Shown: piece by piece, positions 8,708 to 12,185 of the stretch | Layout: each line of letters starts with the position of its first letter | Numbering within the stretch: the stretch's first letter is position 1 | NCBI GenBank assembly: GCA_964344165.1 | Contig: CAYFMH010000051.1 | Location: forward strand, 1 to 12,185 | Direction: 5' to 3' | Length of the DNA stretch: 12,185 bases | DNA from: CAYFMH01 sp964344165 | GTDB taxonomy: Bacteria > Patescibacteriota > Gracilibacteria > UBA4473 | Notes under the pieces: generated by a model | What the model saw: the letters and a program-made list of their open reading frames with translations, nothing else | What the model was told of the DNA's origin: nothing | The model's database searches: none | Made by a program: the position numbers and the translations under genes

Positions 8708-9586
8708 ATGAAAATCAGAAAGGCGATCTTGCCCGTAGCGGGTTTTGGGACTCGGTTTTTGCCCGCGACCAAGGCTCAGCCCAAAGAAATGCTGCCGATT
8801 TTTGATACGCCGGCAATTCAGTTTATCGTAGAAGAAGCGGTAGAAGCTGGAATTAGGGACATCATCATCGTGACAGGGCGAGGGAAGCGGGCGATCGAAG
8901 ATCATTTCGATGATAACTTTGAGCTCGAATCAGCCTTGTCCGTCAAAGGCAAAGAAAAAGAACTGGAAATGATCCGACATATTTCAGGTCTGGCTAACTT
9001 CATCTACGTCCGTCAGCCGAAACCACTTGGAGATGGGCACGCGATACTCTGCGCCAAGGATCTCATTGACGAGGATGAGCCGGTGGTGGTACTTTTCGGA
9101 GATGATATCGTAGACAACGATGGTGGTAAAAATGCAACGCAGCAATTGCTGGATGTCTATGAAAAAACAGGCAAATCGACGGTGCTCCTCGAAGAAGTAC
9201 CTGACGAAGAAACCAAAAAATACGGAATTGTAGAGTGGGGGAGTAATGATGGCCAGGTCGGGGAGATAAAAAACTTAGTCGAAAAGCCGGATCCGGCTGA
9301 GGCTCCCTCCAACCTGGGAGTGGTGGGGAAATTTGTCCTGACCCCAGCTATCCTCCGAGCGCTCGAAAAAACAAGCTCTGGACCAGATGGAGAGATCCGT
9401 CTGGCTAATGCTTTTCAAGACCATCTGAAGTCTGGCGGAGTCTTGCACGGAAAAAAGCTCGAAGGGACACGTTTTGATACTGGAGATAAGATCGGGTTTT
9501 TGAAGGCAACACTTCATTTTGCTCTAAAGAAAGAAAAGCACTCAATTTTGCCTTCTTTGCAAGCCTTTTTGGACGAAAATGCTTGA
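8708..9586 (+). CDS. galU: UTP-glucose-1-phosphate uridylyltransferase
   Basis: About 292 residues, normal for GalU. It makes UDP-glucose from UTP and glucose 1-phosphate in the cytoplasm, feeding polysaccharide and glycolipid synthesis. The nucleotide-binding signature GFGTRFLPATKAQPKEMLP is at 12-30, QPKPLGDGHAI at 103-112, the metal-binding GDD at 131-133, NLVEKP near 189-194, and GTRFDTGDKIGFLKA near 253-267. The ATG at 8708 gives MKIRKAILPVAGFG, the usual GalU start, and fits the promoter at 8673-8700. An in-frame ATG at 8699 would add MRR and overlap the -10, so I prefer 8708. The TGA stop lies inside the -35 of the next gene's promoter. Confidence 0.95.
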   Translation: MKIRKAILPVAGFGTRFLPATKAQPKEMLPIFDTPAIQFIVEEAVEAGIRDIIIVTGRGKRAIEDHFDDNFELESALSVKGKEKELEMIRHISGLANFIYVRQPKPLGDGHAILCAKDLIDEDEPVVVLFGDDIVDNDGGKNATQQLLDVYEKTGKSTVLLEEVPDEETKKYGIVEWGSNDGQVGEIKNLVEKPDPAEAPSNLGVVGKFVLTPAILRALEKTSSGPDGEIRLANAFQDHLKSGGVLHGKKLEGTRFDTGDKIGFLKATLHFALKKEKHSILPSLQAFLDENA

Positions 9587-9611
9587 AAAAATCGGCTTTT
9601 TGTGATATCAT
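9583..9611 (+). promoter_or_regulatory. Promoter for the TPR gene, overlapping the galU stop
   Basis: TTGAAA (9583-9588) contains the galU TGA. A 17-bp spacer ends in TGTGA, then TATCAT (9606-9611). The start near 9618 leaves a leader of about 15 nt ending in TATTTAAAAC before ATG. Confidence 0.65.
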
Positions 9612-9632
9612 TTCGTGTAACTTATTTAAAAC

Positions 9633-10265
9633 ATGAAACAACCAGCGTTGCCCCCTTATGATGATTATGTCTTGGAGCTTTTGGAGAAGGCCGAAGACAA
9701 GAAGTTTTCTGGCCAGTTCGAAGAAGCGATTGAATTACTGCACAAAGCGATTATCGCAGAACCTAAATGTGTAGAAGCCTATGAAGAACTAGGAGATAAC
9801 TATCTCTCTATGCGAAACATCAAAAAAGCAAAAAAAGCACTGGATCAAGCGATAAAAGTAAACCCAGAGTCTGCGAATGCTCATTATCTCATGGGATTTC
9901 TTCTTTCTCTCGAAGAAAAATGGGATAAATCAGTCGAGGAGCTCCAAAAAGCGGATCAGATGTATCCAAATCATCCAGAAATTTTGCGATGTTTGGGGTG
10001 GTCTTTTTATAACACCAATCGAAAATCACAGGGAATCGCCGTCCTTGAACGATCAGTGACACTCAACCCAAATGATCCCAATATCCTCTGTGATCTGGGA
10101 GTCTGCTACATGAATTCTGCTCAGTACGAAAAAGCGCAACAGTCTTTTCAAAAAGTGATCAAAATTGATCCTTCCTTCGACCAGGCAAAAGAATATCTCA
10201 ACATTCTCAAAGCCCTCATGAAAGCTCAGCCTTATGATACTGGGAGTGACGCGGGATTAGTTTAG
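9633..10265 (+). CDS. Tetratricopeptide repeat protein
   Basis: 210 residues holding five TPR units. The repeat-ending prolines fall at 44, 78, 112, 146 and 180, exactly 34 residues apart. Each unit has the usual pattern (for example AYEELGDNYLSMRNIKKAKKALDQAI, residues 49-74). Such alpha-solenoids act as protein-interaction scaffolds; the partner cannot be told from the sequence. There is no signal peptide, so it is probably cytoplasmic. A short Pro-rich head (MKQPALPPYDDY) and a Gly/Asp tail (YDTGSDAGLV) flank the repeats. It has its own promoter starting at the galU stop, and I see no terminator between it and the tRNA promoter at 10288. Confidence 0.9.
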   Translation: MKQPALPPYDDYVLELLEKAEDKKFSGQFEEAIELLHKAIIAEPKCVEAYEELGDNYLSMRNIKKAKKALDQAIKVNPESANAHYLMGFLLSLEEKWDKSVEELQKADQMYPNHPEILRCLGWSFYNTNRKSQGIAVLERSVTLNPNDPNILCDLGVCYMNSAQYEKAQQSFQKVIKIDPSFDQAKEYLNILKALMKAQPYDTGSDAGLV

Positions 10266-10287
10266 ATTCCATAGGTCCCACAAGCAT

Positions 10288-10315
10288 TTGACAAAACCAA
10301 TCCCCGCCTTACAAT
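10288..10315 (+). promoter_or_regulatory. Probable tRNA promoter
   Basis: TTGACA (10288-10293), 16 bp, TACAAT (10310-10315). It is one of the best promoters in the window and the only clear one ahead of tRNA-Leu. The transcript would begin near 10322, about 170 nt before the tRNA, and include the hairpin element at 10391-10490. Confidence 0.6.
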
Positions 10316-10390
10316 CCGTGGGCTCTTTTTGGGTTCGGCAGATATTTTGGAAGAAGTAAGCAGCAAGGAGTAAGAAGCAAGAAAAAATTC

Positions 10391-10490
10391 CAAAATTTTA
10401 TCTAACAGATAAAATTGAGGATAGATGAAATTTTGAGAGGCGAAGACTACGGAATCCCGAGGACTCGGGATGTAGTCGGCTGTCGCCGAC
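10391..10490 (+). repeat. Composite hairpin element, copy A
   Basis: Stem 1 pairs CAAAATTTTATCT (10391-10403) with AGATGAAATTTTG (10423-10435). GAGAGGCGAAGA follows. Stem 2 is GACTAC (10445-10450) with GTAGTC (10472-10477), enclosing ATCCCGA/TCGGGAT. A last hairpin, GTCGGC/GCCGAC (10475-10490), ends directly at the first base of tRNA-Leu and shares GTC with stem 2. The same plan recurs at 10667-10785 (inverted) and 10823-10943. Confidence 0.7.
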
Positions 10491-10580
10491 GCACGAGTGG
10501 CGGAATTGGTAGACGCGCTAGCTTGAGGGGCTAGTGAGAACTTTATTCTCGTGGAGGTTCAAGTCCTCTCTCGTGCACCA
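10491..10580 (+). tRNA. tRNA-Leu (GAG)
   Basis: 90 nt including an encoded CCA. The acceptor GCACGAG pairs with CTCGTGC, followed by A-CCA. The anticodon stem CTAGC/GCTAG encloses TTGAGGG, giving anticodon GAG (10525-10527), which reads CUC and CUU. A long variable arm (GAGAA/TTCTC) and GGTTCAAGTCC T-arm confirm a class II tRNA-Leu. Hairpins abut both ends. Confidence 0.96.
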
Positions 10581-10630
10581 TCCTACGCGTTAGCGTAGGA
10601 TGTCCTCTGAAGCCTTGTGCGAAAGAGGAC
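10581..10630. repeat. Two hairpins directly after tRNA-Leu
   Basis: TCCTACGC/GCGTAGGA around GTTA (10581-10600) begins at the base after the CCA end. GTCCTCT (10602-10608) then pairs with AGAGGAC (10624-10630). Neither has a T-run directly after it, although a TTTCTTTTAAATTTTT tract follows at about 10638. Confidence 0.7.
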
Positions 10631-10666
10631 CAATAACTTTCTTTTAAATTTTTATTCAAACGCTTC

Positions 10667-10785
10667 GGATGGCAGGCCATCCTCAGAAGAGACTACAATT
10701 TACGAGTTTTGCTCTGGCAAACCTCTCCAATATTCCGTCTCTTCTTCGTCTCAAAATTTCATGCCTAGTCGGCCGTAAAATTTTG
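10667..10785 (-). repeat. Composite hairpin element, copy B (inverted)
   Basis: Read on the minus strand from 10785: CAAAATTTTA then TGAAATTTTG (10761-10752) form stem 1. GAGACGAAGA follows, and AGAAGAGAC (10745-10737) pairs with GTCTCTTCT (10693-10685) as stem 2. A terminal hairpin GGATGG/CCATCC (10682-10667) closes the unit. Order and spacing match copies A and C although stem 2 and the last hairpin differ in sequence. No tRNA is attached. Confidence 0.6.
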
Positions 10786-10822
10786 GCACGTACAGTTCTT
10801 CAAAAAAAGTTATCAAAATCCC

Positions 10823-10943
10823 CAGAATTTTATCTACAAAGTTGAAATTTGTGGACAGATGAAATTCTGAGAGGCGAAGACGACGAAATAAATGAAGTTT
10901 TTCACGATAGTGAAAACGGAATAATGTAGTCGGCTTCGCCGAC
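10823..10943 (+). repeat. Composite hairpin element, copy C
   Basis: Stem 1 pairs CAGAATTTTATCT (10823-10835) with AGATGAAATTCTG (10857-10869) and holds an inner ACAAA/TTTGT stem. GAGAGGCGAAGACGAC follows. An inner hairpin TTTTCAC/GTGAAAA (10899-10905/10910-10916) precedes GTAGTC (10926-10931), and GTCGGC/GCCGAC (10929-10943) abuts tRNA-fMet. Relative to copy A, one A-to-G change on the left of stem 1 is matched by T-to-C on the right. Confidence 0.7.
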
Positions 10944-11279
<336 letters not shown>

Positions 11280-11313
11280 CCCAGAGGTTTTTGTCTCCCA
11301 GAGGTTTTTGTCT
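11280..11313. repeat. Perfect 17-bp tandem duplication in the recombinase
   Basis: CCCAGAGGTTTTTGTCT occurs twice with no gap (11280-11296 and 11297-11313). Seventeen is not a multiple of three, so the second copy shifts the recombinase frame. Confidence 0.95.
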
Positions 11314-12185
11314 TTGGAAGCGAGATTTGCCCCGAAGTTTGTTTCCCGAAGAAATTTTCTTTCTTCCCCTTTGTTTTTGTTCTTGAGGAGGGTTATTCGC
11401 CTTTGCTTTTTGTCTTCCTCGGCAAATTCTTTCTCGATCTCTTGATGCAGGGCGTAGAGATAGGCTTGTTTGAGTTCTTCGGTGATCTTGAAGCGTTTGA
11501 AGTGCTGGTGGATGAAAGTATCCACTACATCAAAATTTATGCTATTGGTGGTTTTGGTAGTGTTTTTTACTGTTTTAAACTTTATCTGATGTGGTTCGAC
11601 TACGTCCACAAGTGTGGCTTCTGGCTTTTTCTTTTGAAGGGTGGCTAACCTTCTTTCAAATCGTTTTGGGTTGGGGAGCGTAAAATTCATGTTCGCTCCC
11701 TTCTCATTCTGGATCATGCCATTCGGGAGTGGCGTTACGATGTCCAGTCGTTTGGTTCGAAGGGTGTTTCTTCGCTTCTTTGATTGCCTGTTGCGTTCGA
11801 CCAGTTTTTCTTGGAGGAGTTCAAATTCTTCTTCGCAAATAGCAGGGGTAAATCCACAGCCTTTTGTCCGCAGATCAATTTTGATCGTCTCGCCGTCCCT
11901 GAATTCTCTTGTCCACAGGCCGTAATAAAAAGTGTCGTCCCAGAGTTGGAGTTGGCTAATTCGCTTTCCGGTTATGGCGTTTATGTCCTTCCAACCGTCT
12001 CTGTCCATTTCTTCGGCTATGGCTTCGTCGCTCCATTCGTCGTATATCTTTCGTTTGAAGGCTTTTTGGAGGATTGGGAAGTTCGTAGGGTGTGGGATGA
12101 AATAATCCTCATCGTCGGCCACATATCCGATCTTTCTTGCTCCGCAGCGTTTACCTTCGAGAGATTTTTGTTTTGTTCCCCGCAT

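Noticed and set aside
8459..9586. UGA recoded as glycine
   Set aside because: UGA ends the 96-residue gene and galU at the expected lengths, so the standard bacterial code applies.

Overview
The window looks like bacterial DNA, most likely from a Patescibacteria (CPR) genome, possibly near the Peregrinibacteria or Gracilibacteria. This rests on inference: small genes with A/T-rich spacers, no Shine-Dalgarno sequence at any visible start, many dispersed palindromic and short tandem repeats (some inside coding sequence), a large serine recombinase beside a tRNA, and an extra-cytoplasmic/pilus-type ATPase among housekeeping genes. UGA is used as a normal stop (genes ending at 8461 and 9586), so the UGA=Gly code of Gracilibacteria and Absconditabacteria is not in use here.

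Layout. 1-663: a promoter, a very acidic unknown protein and a terminator. 704-789: a dispersed palindromic repeat. 816-3566: valyl-tRNA synthetase, carrying three repeat-like insertions in frame. 3563-4253, minus strand: a RidA-family deaminase followed by a small unknown protein that meets valS tail to tail, with overlapping stops. 4337-5229: an IS5-family element (893 bp, TTA target duplication) with its transposase split over two frames at an A9 run; it landed inside a palindromic repeat. 5422-7053: a GspE/PilB-type ATPase read from an apparently leaderless promoter, then a terminator. 7126-8496: an accessory-looking stretch with a 215-bp nested inverted repeat and two unrelated small genes, each behind a near-identical 106-nt promoter/leader. 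8536-8632: another dispersed repeat. 8708-9586: UTP-glucose-1-phosphate uridylyltransferase. 9633-10265: a five-repeat TPR protein. 10288-11018: a tRNA region with tRNA-Leu(GAG) and the initiator tRNA-fMet(CAU), plus three copies (two direct, one inverted) of an unrecognised composite hairpin element; the two direct copies abut the first base of each tRNA. 10975-12185, minus strand: the C-terminal part of a large serine recombinase, frameshifted by a perfect 17-bp tandem duplication, whose restored frame runs antisense into tRNA-fMet.

The genes form no single pathway. ValRS and the tRNAs serve translation, GalU makes UDP-glucose for envelope polysaccharide, and the ATPase would power a type IV pilus or secretion machine. 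The most notable content is non-coding: the tRNA-associated hairpin element, the duplicated promoter/leader cassettes, promoters whose predicted start site falls on the ATG, and the repeats absorbed into ValRS.
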